A DNA stretch of 24,035 nucleotides from an uncultured Lachnospiraceae bacterium (GTDB taxonomy: Bacteria; Bacillota; Clostridia; Lachnospirales; Lachnospiraceae), in NCBI GenBank assembly GCA_910588825.1, contig CAJURF010000056.1, positions 1 to 24,035 of the forward strand. The letters are read 5' to 3'. Below the pieces are notes generated by a model. The model was not told the DNA's origin, did not search any database, and worked only from the letters and a program-made list of their open reading frames with translations. Positions 8,504 to 15,576 of the stretch are shown here, piece after piece. Made by a program: the position numbers and the translations under genes. Position 1 is the first letter of the stretch. Each line of letters opens with the position of its first letter.

Positions 8504-9022
8504 TCATATCAGCAGAAGAACCAGGAACAGTCCTCCCAGAATTCCCAGACTGCGACATAATCTCTGCTTTCCGGGAATGCTTTCCTTTGCAGTCTGAATT
8601 TCTCTGTCCAGCTCTTCCAGATACAGCTCCACGGTCCGAAGCTGCATATCTTTATCCAGATAACCCAAAAAAGCACCCATCTGCATAAGTGCTTCTTTGT
8701 CTTTTGCTGATAACGCTGACTGCTTTAAGTTTTCCTTCACTTCTTCCTGAAAAACCTGCTGAAAGCTTTTATCCGGATATTCTCTTAATCTGGAAGATAC
8801 CTGGTTTAAAAAAAAACAAAACGGTTCCTCCAGCTTTCTCCCAATGGAAGCCAAAGCTTCCGTAAGTGCCGTATTTCCATAGGAAATTTCTCCCCTCAGA
8901 AGGAGTGCCATTCTCTGTAGCTGCCGCAGCTGCTCCAGGCGCCGTCCCAGATGGAAACTGTAAGAAAATCCCATTCCTGTACTGGAAGTTACCACAAGGA
9001 TAACCCCCAGAAACCGGGTCAT
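8504..9022 (-). CDS. spoIIIAB: Stage III sporulation protein AB
   Basis: This 172-residue protein has hydrophobic segments at both ends (about 4-20 and 158-172) and a mainly helical middle. It shows the family pattern RRLEQLRQLQRMALLLRGEI and LGYLDKDMQLRTVELYLEEL. SpoIIIAB resembles the GspF-type membrane partner of secretion ATPases and is thought to work with SpoIIIAA. The start ATG has GGAGG five bases upstream and overlaps the spoIIIAA stop (ATGA). A 38-bp gap separates it from spoIIIAC. Confidence 0.92.
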   Translation of the reverse strand: MTRFLGVILVVTSSTGMGFSYSFHLGRRLEQLRQLQRMALLLRGEISYGNTALTEALASIGRKLEEPFCFFLNQVSSRLREYPDKSFQQVFQEEVKENLKQSALSAKDKEALMQMGAFLGYLDKDMQLRTVELYLEELDREIQTAKESIPGKQRLCRSLGILGGLFLVLLLI

Positions 9023-9978
9023 CCCCGCCTCCTCTCCTGATACAGACAGCTTCCTCTCCGGTCAAAGACAGCCTTCACTGCGCCTGCCTTTTGACGATTG
9101 CTCAAAAGTATGTATCGCTCAAACACATGCTCATTCATCAGCCGTTCAAACAGGGGCTTTTGCTGTAGATCTTCTATGGAATCCCCATGTACAGTGGCAA
9201 TCAGCTTACAGCCGCAGTTGATCACCGCTTCAATGGCATGGATGTCCCTGTAATCTCCAATCTCATCTACCGCCACAACCGACGGGGACATGGAGCGGAT
9301 TAGCATCATCATTCCCTCAGCCTTTGGACAGCCGTCCATCACATCCGTCCGGATGCCCAGGTCATTGCTGGCCGCACCTTGATAGCAGCTGCCGATTTCT
9401 GAGCGTTCATCCACAACCCCCACTGTCATCCCCCTGCTGTCAGCGTCCCCGTCTGACAGCTGCCGGATCATATCCCGCAGTATGGTGGTCTTCCCACATC
9501 GGGGCGGAGAGATAATCAATGTATGAAAAATGCTGTCCCCCCTGCGGACATAAGGCATTACAGTCGATGCACATCCTTTCACCTGATGAGAAAGCCTTAC
9601 ATTGATATAGGAAATATATTTGACACCCCGGATGTGATCACCCTCCACAATGGTTTTCCCGGCAATCCCCACCCTGTGTCCTCCCTGCACGGTCAGATAT
9701 CCCTGGCGGATCTCCTCCTCGTAAGCATACAGCGAATATCCTGCAATATGCTCCATAGTCTCCTGCATATCTTCTCTGGTCACACAGTAAGCCTGACCCC
9801 TGTCCTGTGTGATGCTTCCCCCTTGTCCCAGGAAAAATTCCTGCCCCTGATACAAAATGATACAGGGATTATGTACCCGAAGCCGTATTTCATAGACCTT
9901 CCCATAGTCCAGTCTATTCCTCTCCAGACGCCGCCGGATATTACCGGAAAAGAGACGCACCACCTGGTTCTGAATCAT
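9019..9978 (-). CDS. spoIIIAA: Stage III sporulation protein AA, ATPase
   Basis: About 319 residues from the chosen start. Family features are YEIRLRVHNPCIILY near the N-terminus, GYLTVQGGHRVGIAG, Walker A SPPRCGKTT (about 157-165), DERSEIG and Walker B VVAVDEIG (about 234-241). It is a secretion-type ATPase thought to power the SpoIIIA channel from the mother cell. I choose ATG at 9978 behind AGGGA; a GTG at 10026 would add 16 residues of poor quality and would place a good GGAGGTGAGG inside the gene. It is the first gene of the operon. Sigma-E control is expected from the family, but I cannot identify a convincing sigma-E site in the 95 bp upstream. Confidence 0.92.
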   Translation of the reverse strand: MIQNQVVRLFSGNIRRRLERNRLDYGKVYEIRLRVHNPCIILYQGQEFFLGQGGSITQDRGQAYCVTREDMQETMEHIAGYSLYAYEEEIRQGYLTVQGGHRVGIAGKTIVEGDHIRGVKYISYINVRLSHQVKGCASTVMPYVRRGDSIFHTLIISPPRCGKTTILRDMIRQLSDGDADSRGMTVGVVDERSEIGSCYQGAASNDLGIRTDVMDGCPKAEGMMMLIRSMSPSVVAVDEIGDYRDIHAIEAVINCGCKLIATVHGDSIEDLQQKPLFERLMNEHVFERYILLSNRQKAGAVKAVFDRRGSCLYQERRRG

Positions 9979-10072
9979 TTCCGTTCCCTGACTTTCGTTG
10001 ATTGTCCTCACCTCCGTCAAAATCACAATGATCTACTTACATATATGTATATGAGGACAATCCCTCTTTCAT

Positions 10073-11965
10073 TCATTTCTTTTTAGAAACTGCCGCACAA
10101 TACCTTGTGTGTTTTGGTGCAGGGGATTTCTTTGGAGTGATTTCATCCAGGAAAAAAGAAGGTTCCATCTCCTTTTCAAACCGGCGGCGCACATAACACA
10201 AAGTCAGCTCTTTTCTCGCCCGGGTCATGCCCACATAGAACAGACGGCGCTCCTCCTCTATCTCGGAAGCCAGCTTTGCCTTCTTATAAGGTATGGTATC
10301 CTGGTTCACATTCAGAATCCATACTTTGTCATACTCCAGCCCCTTTACACTGTGCAGCGTGGACAGGGTCACCCCCTGGGGTTTTTGTTCCATTCTGGAT
10401 GCCTGTTCCTTCATGCGCTGGGTACACTCATCCATATAGTCTTTCCACTGGCCGTAATGTTCGAATTTCTTCGCACTCTCCTGAATCCGGTCTGCAATCT
10501 CCGAGAGCTCTTTGTAGTCCAGTCCCCGGACGCTGGCATACTCATTCAGATACCCCTCATAGCCGATGGCATGACGGATATAATTGATTGCCGCAAAAGG
10601 AGGCATCTCCCTGATTCTTTTTAAATCCGCCTCCAGCTGGTCAATCCGGTCACACATCCACTCCCGGTCTTCATAAAACATCCGCAGGGTTTCCATTTTT
10701 ACCGCCTGTTCGTAGACCGCTTCCCTGGAAATATACCGGTTGGGACGGTTCATAACTTTCAGGAAATCCTGCCGCCGTATCACTGGCCCGGCAGACATCT
10801 GTATGTATGAGAGAAAGTTCTGGCAGATCCAGTGTTCATAGATATTGGGCAGTCTGTCCCGCATGTAGAAAGGAACCTGGTACTCCATCAGCACCTCTGC
10901 CACATATCCGGCCTCCTGCCGGGTTCGAAACAACACCGCTGTCTTTTTGAGGTCGCCCCCTTTTTCCTCCCACGCCTGCAGTTCTTTTAACAGAAACATG
11001 GCTTCCTGCCGGGGATTTTCCAGCTGCAGAATCTGCACAGGATTCCCCTGGGGATTGGGGGTGGTGATTTTCTTGGAAAAACGATGACGGTTACAGGCAA
11101 TCATATGCTGGGAAGCCTCCAGTATCCGGCCGCTGCAACGGTAATTCACATCCAACAGCACCTGCTGGGCCTGGGGATAATCTTTCGTAAAATTCAGCAT
11201 CAGCTCCGGCCGCGCTCCTCGGAAATGATAGATAGACTGGTCGTCATCTCCCACAATGAACAAATGATCCCCGTATCCGGCCAGCATGCGCACTGTCTTG
11301 TACTGTATGGTATTGATATCCTGAAATTCATCCACCAGCACATACTGGAATCTCTGCTGCCACCCTCTGCGTATATCCTCTCTCTGATCCAGCAGATCAT
11401 GGCAGAACACCAGCATATCGTCAAAATCGAACAGCCGTTCCTGGCGGCATCTCTGCTCATATCCCTGGTAAACAGCACGAAACGCCTGATCAGGACATCC
11501 TGCTGAATGATAGTTTTCCAGAAGAATGCCATTTCCCTTCACCAGGCTGATCTCACGGGAGATATCTTCCAGAAATTCCTTGTCGTCTGCTAAATCTGCC
11601 GCATATTTTCCAATTAGCTGCCGCAGGAATTCCCGCCTCTGGCTGTCTCTTAATATCTGATCCCCTTTTAATCCATAGGCATGCTTCAAAATACCAAAAA
11701 AAATACTGTGAAAGGTTCCAAAAGTCACCTGGCGGCCTCCGGGAACCTGCTGGACCAGAAAACGTTCCTTCATTTCCCGTGCCGCTGCCCTGGAAAATGT
11801 CACCACAAGAATCACAGAGGCAGGAATATGGTGCTCTGCGATCAAATGACGGATTCGATTAACAATAACTGTGGTTTTCCCCGAACCGGGACCTGCCAGG
11901 ACCTGCATAGGCCCTGACAGGTGGGCGACTGCCCTTTCTTGAGATGGGTTTAATGTTCTATCCAA
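10073..11965 (-). CDS. UvrD/PcrA-type superfamily I DNA helicase
   Basis: This 630-residue helicase has the full set of SF1A motifs: Q motif LNPSQERAV (5-13), Walker A AGPGSGKTT (24-32), Ia TFSRAAAREMKER, II VDEFQD (211-216), III GDDDQSIYHFRGA (239-251), IV VNYR (273-276), V TLHSVKGLEYD (536-546) and VI RRLFYVGMTRARK. It should unwind DNA 3' to 5' with ATP, in repair or replication. It is about 100 residues shorter than PcrA and lacks the usual C-terminal tail, so I call it UvrD/PcrA-like, not PcrA itself. The start is TTG, with GGAG seven bases upstream, overlapping the gltX stop by eight bases. Confidence 0.9.
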   Translation of the reverse strand: MDRTLNPSQERAVAHLSGPMQVLAGPGSGKTTVIVNRIRHLIAEHHIPASVILVVTFSRAAAREMKERFLVQQVPGGRQVTFGTFHSIFFGILKHAYGLKGDQILRDSQRREFLRQLIGKYAADLADDKEFLEDISREISLVKGNGILLENYHSAGCPDQAFRAVYQGYEQRCRQERLFDFDDMLVFCHDLLDQREDIRRGWQQRFQYVLVDEFQDINTIQYKTVRMLAGYGDHLFIVGDDDQSIYHFRGARPELMLNFTKDYPQAQQVLLDVNYRCSGRILEASQHMIACNRHRFSKKITTPNPQGNPVQILQLENPRQEAMFLLKELQAWEEKGGDLKKTAVLFRTRQEAGYVAEVLMEYQVPFYMRDRLPNIYEHWICQNFLSYIQMSAGPVIRRQDFLKVMNRPNRYISREAVYEQAVKMETLRMFYEDREWMCDRIDQLEADLKRIREMPPFAAINYIRHAIGYEGYLNEYASVRGLDYKELSEIADRIQESAKKFEHYGQWKDYMDECTQRMKEQASRMEQKPQGVTLSTLHSVKGLEYDKVWILNVNQDTIPYKKAKLASEIEEERRLFYVGMTRARKELTLCYVRRRFEKEMEPSFFLDEITPKKSPAPKHTRYCAAVSKKK

Positions 11966-13427
11966 TTTCCTGCTCCGATTCCTGAAGTTTCTGTACAGCC
12001 TGCCGGATTCGCAGCAGGGATTCTTCCTTGCCGATAACCTCCATAATCTCCGTGGCGCCTGCCGGTGTCATCTGCTTGCCAGACAGGGCGGTACGGATGG
12101 GCCACATCACATAGCCTGTCTTATATCCCTGCTCTTTCACATAACCGCTTAAACATTCAAAAAGAGCATCGTTGCTGTAATCCTCCTGCTTCTCCAGCAG
12201 GGGAAGCACCTCCTGCAGCACTGCCAGGGACGTTTCCTGTGTGGACTTCATCTTCTTATGGGCATACATGGACACCTCATAGGGCAGAACCTCCTGGAAA
12301 AAATCCACCATTTCCGGAATTTCCGGCAGAACCTCAATGCGGGTCTGCACCATTTTCGCGATTTTTCTGAAATCCACCTCACGGCTCACCGCTTTTTGAA
12401 GCCAGGGAAGAGCCATCTGGTAAAAGGTTTCTTCATCCATGGCCTTTAAATATTCCCCGTTCATCCATTTCAGCTTAACAATGTCAAAAACAGCCGGAGA
12501 TTTGCTGATATGGTGATAATCAAATGCCTCCACCAGTTCTTCCAGGGAATAAATCTCCCGGTTTTCAGAGGGACTCCATCCCAGCAGAGCCACAAAGTTG
12601 ACAACTGCCTCAGTCAAAAATCCCTGCTCCATCAAATCCTCATAAGAAGAATGGCCAGAGCGCTTGCTCAGTTTCTGGTGGTCTTCGTTGGTGATCAACG
12701 GACAGTGGACATATGTGGGCACTTCCCAGCCCAGTGCCTCATAAATCCGATTATATTTAGGCGCTGAGGACAGATATTCATTTCCCCTCACCACATGGGT
12801 GATCTCCATCAAATGGTCATCCACCACATTTGCGAAGTTGTAAGTAGGATACCCGTCTGTCTTAATCAGAATCAGGTCCTCCAGCTCCTCATTGGGCACT
12901 GTGATCACTCCGTAAATGTCATCGTGAAACGTGGTGGTACCTTCCGTGGGCATATTGAATCGGATCACATAGGGCTCACCGGCATCCAGCCTGGACTGGA
13001 CTTCTTCCCTGCTAAGCCCCAGACAGTGCTTGTCATAAATGCCCACCTCTTTGCCGGACACGCTGCTTCTCAGACTCTCCAGACGCTCCTGTGTACAGAA
13101 ACAATAATAGGCATCCCCCTGTTCAATCAGCTGCCTGGCGTACTTCAGATACACCCCCTGCTTATGTCTCTCACTCTGGACATACGGGCCATAACCGCCG
13201 TCCTTGTCCGGTCCCTCGTCGTGGGCCAGCCCTGTCTTCTCCAGGGTCCGGTAGATAATATCCAGCGCGCCCTCCATAAACCGCTCCTGGTCAGTATCCT
13301 CAATGCGGAGAATAAAATCGCCGCCCTGGTGCTTTGCAATCAGATATGCATATAACGCTGTCCTCAAATTCCCCACATGCATCCTTCCTGTGGGGCTGGG
13401 GGCAAATCTGGTTCTCACTGGACTCAT
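11958..13427 (-). CDS. gltX: Glutamate--tRNA ligase
   Basis: This 489-residue class I synthetase has the HIGH-type motif in FAPSPTGRMHVGN (HVGN at 17-20), IEDTD (42-46) and the KMSKS-type KLSKR at 252-256, followed by the all-helical anticodon-binding half. It charges tRNA(Glu), or in many clostridia also tRNA(Gln) before amidation. The start ATG overlaps the stop of the sirtuin-like gene (ATGA), and its end overlaps the helicase start by eight bases, so the three are probably translated from one mRNA. Confidence 0.97.
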   Translation of the reverse strand: MSPVRTRFAPSPTGRMHVGNLRTALYAYLIAKHQGGDFILRIEDTDQERFMEGALDIIYRTLEKTGLAHDEGPDKDGGYGPYVQSERHKQGVYLKYARQLIEQGDAYYCFCTQERLESLRSSVSGKEVGIYDKHCLGLSREEVQSRLDAGEPYVIRFNMPTEGTTTFHDDIYGVITVPNEELEDLILIKTDGYPTYNFANVVDDHLMEITHVVRGNEYLSSAPKYNRIYEALGWEVPTYVHCPLITNEDHQKLSKRSGHSSYEDLMEQGFLTEAVVNFVALLGWSPSENREIYSLEELVEAFDYHHISKSPAVFDIVKLKWMNGEYLKAMDEETFYQMALPWLQKAVSREVDFRKIAKMVQTRIEVLPEIPEMVDFFQEVLPYEVSMYAHKKMKSTQETSLAVLQEVLPLLEKQEDYSNDALFECLSGYVKEQGYKTGYVMWPIRTALSGKQMTPAGATEIMEVIGKEESLLRIRQAVQKLQESEQEIG

Positions 13428-14179
13428 ACTTTCTCACTATCCTCGCTTTCACCGTGAATGATCTTCGGCAGGATTTCTGAGATCGTCCCATAAATCACAA
13501 TATCCGCCCGTGTATCGGAATAATGTTCTTCTGTGTTAATCAGAACCACTTTACTGCCTCCAAAATATTTCAGATGGGTGGTGGCAAGCTTCTGGGCCAT
13601 GGTACATCCTACCAGCAACAGAACATCTGCCTTCTCCACTTCCTCTGCCGCCCGGGTAATCAGCGCGTTATCCACCTGCTCACCCACCAGACACACCTGG
13701 GGACGGATCACTTTGTGGCATTTCTCACAGGCAGGCAGACCCTTTGCATTTTTCACATATTCCAGAGGATATTCCTTCTTGCAGTGGGAACACTGGTTAT
13801 GGAACACACTTCCATGAAGCTCCACCACATTCTTACAGCCGCCCCGCCGTGCCAGGCTGAAAATCTCCCGGGTGATGGTGCATTTCAAAATGCCCTGTTT
13901 TTCCAGTTCCGCAAGGGCTAAAACACCCTCTCCAGGCGTCCCGGTATGTTCCAGAATCTCCTTATAATATTTAAAAAACTTCTCCGGGCGGGTATTATAA
14001 AAACTGGTGTTGAACATTTCTTCCGAGGCATATCCGTACCTCTCCTCAATATCAAAAGATATATTAGGGTCACGGTAATCCAGACAGCCGCAGTCTGTAC
14101 TGGTATTATGTCCCTGCAGACATACAAGGTAAGAACTGTTCATAATTGCTTTGCGCGCAGCCTTTAGTTTATTTTCCAT
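13424..14179 (-). CDS. Divergent Sir2 (sirtuin)-family protein
   Basis: This 251-residue protein has the sirtuin layout. It has a zinc ribbon with Cys130, Cys133, Cys151 and Cys154, the catalytic-type His in VVELHGS (His122), a VGEQVD segment in place of the family's FGE, and a C-terminal Rossmann end (LLLVGCTMA, VVLINTEE, DIVIYGTISEILP). It differs at the usual NAD site: the GAGxS...PDFR region reads LQGHNTSTDCGCLDYRDPN (21-39), and TQNID is replaced by TITREIF (101-107). Whether it deacylates lysines, has another NAD-linked activity or only binds a ligand is unclear. The start ATG has AAGGAGGGGG eight bases upstream. It is the first gene of a coupled set with gltX and the helicase. Confidence 0.8.
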   Translation of the reverse strand: MENKLKAARKAIMNSSYLVCLQGHNTSTDCGCLDYRDPNISFDIEERYGYASEEMFNTSFYNTRPEKFFKYYKEILEHTGTPGEGVLALAELEKQGILKCTITREIFSLARRGGCKNVVELHGSVFHNQCSHCKKEYPLEYVKNAKGLPACEKCHKVIRPQVCLVGEQVDNALITRAAEEVEKADVLLLVGCTMAQKLATTHLKYFGGSKVVLINTEEHYSDTRADIVIYGTISEILPKIIHGESEDSEKV

Positions 14180-14227
14180 ATAAACTACCCCCTCCTTTTA
14201 TTAAAAACACTCTGAAAACAATGTAAT

Positions 14228-14260
14228 AATAGGGATACTGGTTACCCAGCACCCCCTATT
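14228..14260 (-). terminator. Stem-loop after acpP, possible terminator
   Basis: On the minus strand AATAGGG and CCCTATT enclose a second stem CTGG-GTAA-CCAG; read together they give about 14 pairs with two wobbles and one bulged G. It starts at the acpP stop codon. The following sequence (ATTACATTGTTTT) is only moderately T-rich, so termination may be partial, allowing some read-through into the sirtuin-like gene 48 bp on. Confidence 0.5.
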
Positions 14261-14496
14261 TATTCAACCGTCACACCAATACTTTTCAGATAATCCATTA
14301 CAGAACCTACAGTAAGCAGATCTGTCAAGTCTTCTGCGGGAATTTCCACATTGTACTCATCTTCAAGCGCCATGACCAATTCAAATAAATCCAGTGAATC
14401 TGCTCCCAGGTCCTCTTTAAACAGTGTATCCGGCGTAATACTGTCAGCCTCACAGTTTAATTGTTCCGCGATGATTTCCTTCATTTTCTCTAACAT
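14260..14496 (-). CDS. acpP: Acyl carrier protein
   Basis: This 78-residue acidic protein has the phosphopantetheine site DLGADSLDLFELVMALEDE with Ser34 as the attachment residue, and the usual helices ending in TVGSVMDYLKSIG. It carries acyl chains for fatty-acid or related synthesis. The start ATG at 14496 has AAAGGAG eight bases upstream; an earlier in-frame start at 14520 would place that site inside the gene. No fatty-acid genes are nearby, so it may be the housekeeping carrier or a second dedicated one. It has its own strong promoter, inside the tail of the truncated cotJC. Confidence 0.93.
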   Translation of the reverse strand: MLEKMKEIIAEQLNCEADSITPDTLFKEDLGADSLDLFELVMALEDEYNVEIPAEDLTDLLTVGSVMDYLKSIGVTVE

Positions 14497-14540
14497 AGTT
14501 TTATCTCCTTTTATTGCCAAATATTTTTAGACATACCCTA

Positions 14541-14570
14541 TAAAAACCCGGACGGCAAACATGTCCGTTT
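14541..14570 (-). promoter_or_regulatory. Hairpin plus T-run at the start of the acpP transcript
   Basis: On the minus strand CGGAC (14563-14567) and GTCCG (14549-14553) form a five-pair stem with a nine-base loop, followed by GGTTTTT. By the promoter position the RNA would begin only a few bases ahead of it. It could be a weak terminator/attenuator, a 5' stabilising hairpin, or a remnant terminator of older cotJ sequence. Confidence 0.4.
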
Positions 14571-14845
14571 TATAAGCACAGTATATCTTCTGCCCTTATA
14601 TTTGTCAAGAATAATTTCCGCGCAGGGAATGTACCAGGAAACATTTCCGATGCTTCTGTACCGATATCGTTCAGCACACCCATGCAGACCCTGTTTGCCG
14701 CGGTAAAACGCTGGGAAAGGTAGCGCAGGGAAGCATTGATTTCGCCGTCAGGCCCGCCATATTGACTTTGGATGTACTGCGCCACTTTCGCATTAGGAGT
14801 TTTAATATTCACAGGATATTGTAATCTCTTTTCATAATTCCACAT
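14570..14845 (-). pseudogene. cotJC: Truncated cotJC (Mn-catalase-like spore coat protein)
   Basis: The first 64 residues match CotJC closely: MWNYEKRLQYPVNIK, QYGGPDGEINASLRYLSQR and the helix ending NDIGTE. The family continues for about 125 more residues, including the EExxH-type metal-binding segment straight after this point, but here the frame runs into an unrelated tail (27 residues from ASEMFPG) encoded by the acpP promoter region. No other frame shows the missing part. A deletion ending near 14650 is the simplest explanation. Only the first-helix Glu35 of the metal site remains, so catalase activity is not expected. It begins two bases after cotJB. Confidence 0.85.
14580..14608 (-). 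promoter_or_regulatory. Sigma-A promoter of acpP
   Basis: On the minus strand TTGACA (14603-14608) and TATACT (14580-14585) are separated by exactly 17 bp: a perfect -35 and a 5/6 -10. It lies 84 bp ahead of the acpP start, inside the unrelated tail of the truncated cotJC frame. Confidence 0.85.
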
Positions 14846-14847
14846 AA

Positions 14848-15144
14848 CTATCTACAACCTCCTTTATTTTCCCAGGGCCATGGCTGCAGCACCCATTCCC
14901 AGGATTTGCTGGCACACTCGTCTGCGGTATCAATGGTAAGGGGGCCGTAATTCTTTGCATACAGCTTGAGAGCCTCTTTACGCTTTTTCACATTTTCCCG
15001 GTAGCACTGAAGCCCTTTCTCACAATCCGGATGGGTGTCCAGATACAGCAGAAGATCGTCCACGGCAAAGCTGTGCTCGTTGATTTTTTTCATCAGTTCT
15101 TCTTTAGAGGGACACGTCTGCATTCCGTTGGAATTGCCACTCAT
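14848..15144 (-). CDS. cotJB: Spore coat protein CotJB
   Basis: This 98-residue, mainly helical protein has the family core LLLYLDTHPDCEKGLQCY, YGPLTIDTADE and the Trp-rich end WEWVLQPWPWE. CotJB acts with CotJA and CotJC in the inner spore coat; its precise role is unknown. I start at ATG 15144, which has AGGAGG eight bases upstream and overlaps the cotJA stop (ATGA); a GTG three codons earlier is less well placed. It remains intact although its usual partner CotJC is broken. Confidence 0.92.
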   Translation of the reverse strand: MSGNSNGMQTCPSKEELMKKINEHSFAVDDLLLYLDTHPDCEKGLQCYRENVKKRKEALKLYAKNYGPLTIDTADECASKSWEWVLQPWPWENKGGCR

Positions 15145-15407
15145 CGACAGCACCTCCTCTCGCCACAGAACGGTTTAAACAGTTCTGGGAATATGGTGCC
15201 CAGCTGCAGGGCTTTGCAGAGTTCAAAAGTCGTCTTAAAAGTCTGGCAGGGTACGTAAGCCATGGCAACAGGCAGGTTCTGCAGTCCATGAAACATTGAC
15301 GGCTCTTTCTTGCATTCTTCTTCCACTGGAGCACACTGCTTTCTCGGCTGCACAGGCGCCTGGCTGTGAGGCTGGCGGCCGCACCGGTTCATCGCATATC
15401 TATCCAT
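15141..15407 (-). CDS. cotJA: Spore coat-associated protein CotJA
   Basis: This 88-residue protein is Cys- and Pro-rich at the N-terminus. It has the conserved core LPVAMAYVPCQTF and LQLGTIFPELFKPF typical of CotJA. The start ATG at 15407 has AAAGGAG five to six bases upstream; the frame is open farther upstream but that part lies in the promoter region. It is the first gene of cotJABC, a mother-cell coat operon. It is divergent from the phosphodiesterase gene, with 169 bp between the starts. Confidence 0.92.
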   Translation of the reverse strand: MDRYAMNRCGRQPHSQAPVQPRKQCAPVEEECKKEPSMFHGLQNLPVAMAYVPCQTFKTTFELCKALQLGTIFPELFKPFCGERRCCR

Positions 15408-15436
15408 AATACTCCTTTCAATTCCTTCTTTTTTTG

Positions 15437-15465
15437 ATTGTATCATTGACTGGCATCTGATACAC
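15437..15465 (-). promoter_or_regulatory. Possible sigma-E promoter of cotJ
   Basis: On the minus strand GATACAAT (15437-15444) is 7/8 to the sigma-E -10 (CATACAnT), and GTGTATC lies 13-14 bp upstream as a poor -35. It is 30 bp ahead of cotJA. Sigma-E control is known for cotJ in Bacillus; the match here is only partial. Confidence 0.4.
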
Positions 15466-15521
15466 TTATATTTTATGTTTCTATGTTGTCTGGTGTGACT
15501 TGGCCAGCCTGTGTTTGAAAA

Positions 15522-15550
15522 TGGAAATCCGGCTGAAAGTGTGGTATAGT
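15522..15550 (+). promoter_or_regulatory. Probable sigma-A promoter of the phosphodiesterase gene
   Basis: TGGAAA (4/6) and TATAGT (5/6) are separated by 17 bp and end 26 bp before the ATG. This is the only plausible pair in the divergent region on this strand. Confidence 0.5.
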
Positions 15551-15576
15551 GTAACATATCAATTTCGGAGGACTCT

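Noticed and set aside
10027..10072. Sigma-E promoter before spoIIIAA (TCATATA / CATATATG)
   Set aside because: The two boxes overlap in a short AT palindrome and no pair has the right spacing; control by sigma-E is expected but not shown here.
14570..14845. Programmed frameshift restoring full cotJC
   Set aside because: None of the three minus-strand frames after residue 64 shows the missing CotJC part; the sequence there is the acpP promoter region.
15437..15550. tRNA or small RNA gene in the cotJ/phosphodiesterase divergent region
   Set aside because: No cloverleaf or long stem was seen; the region is explained by promoters on both strands.
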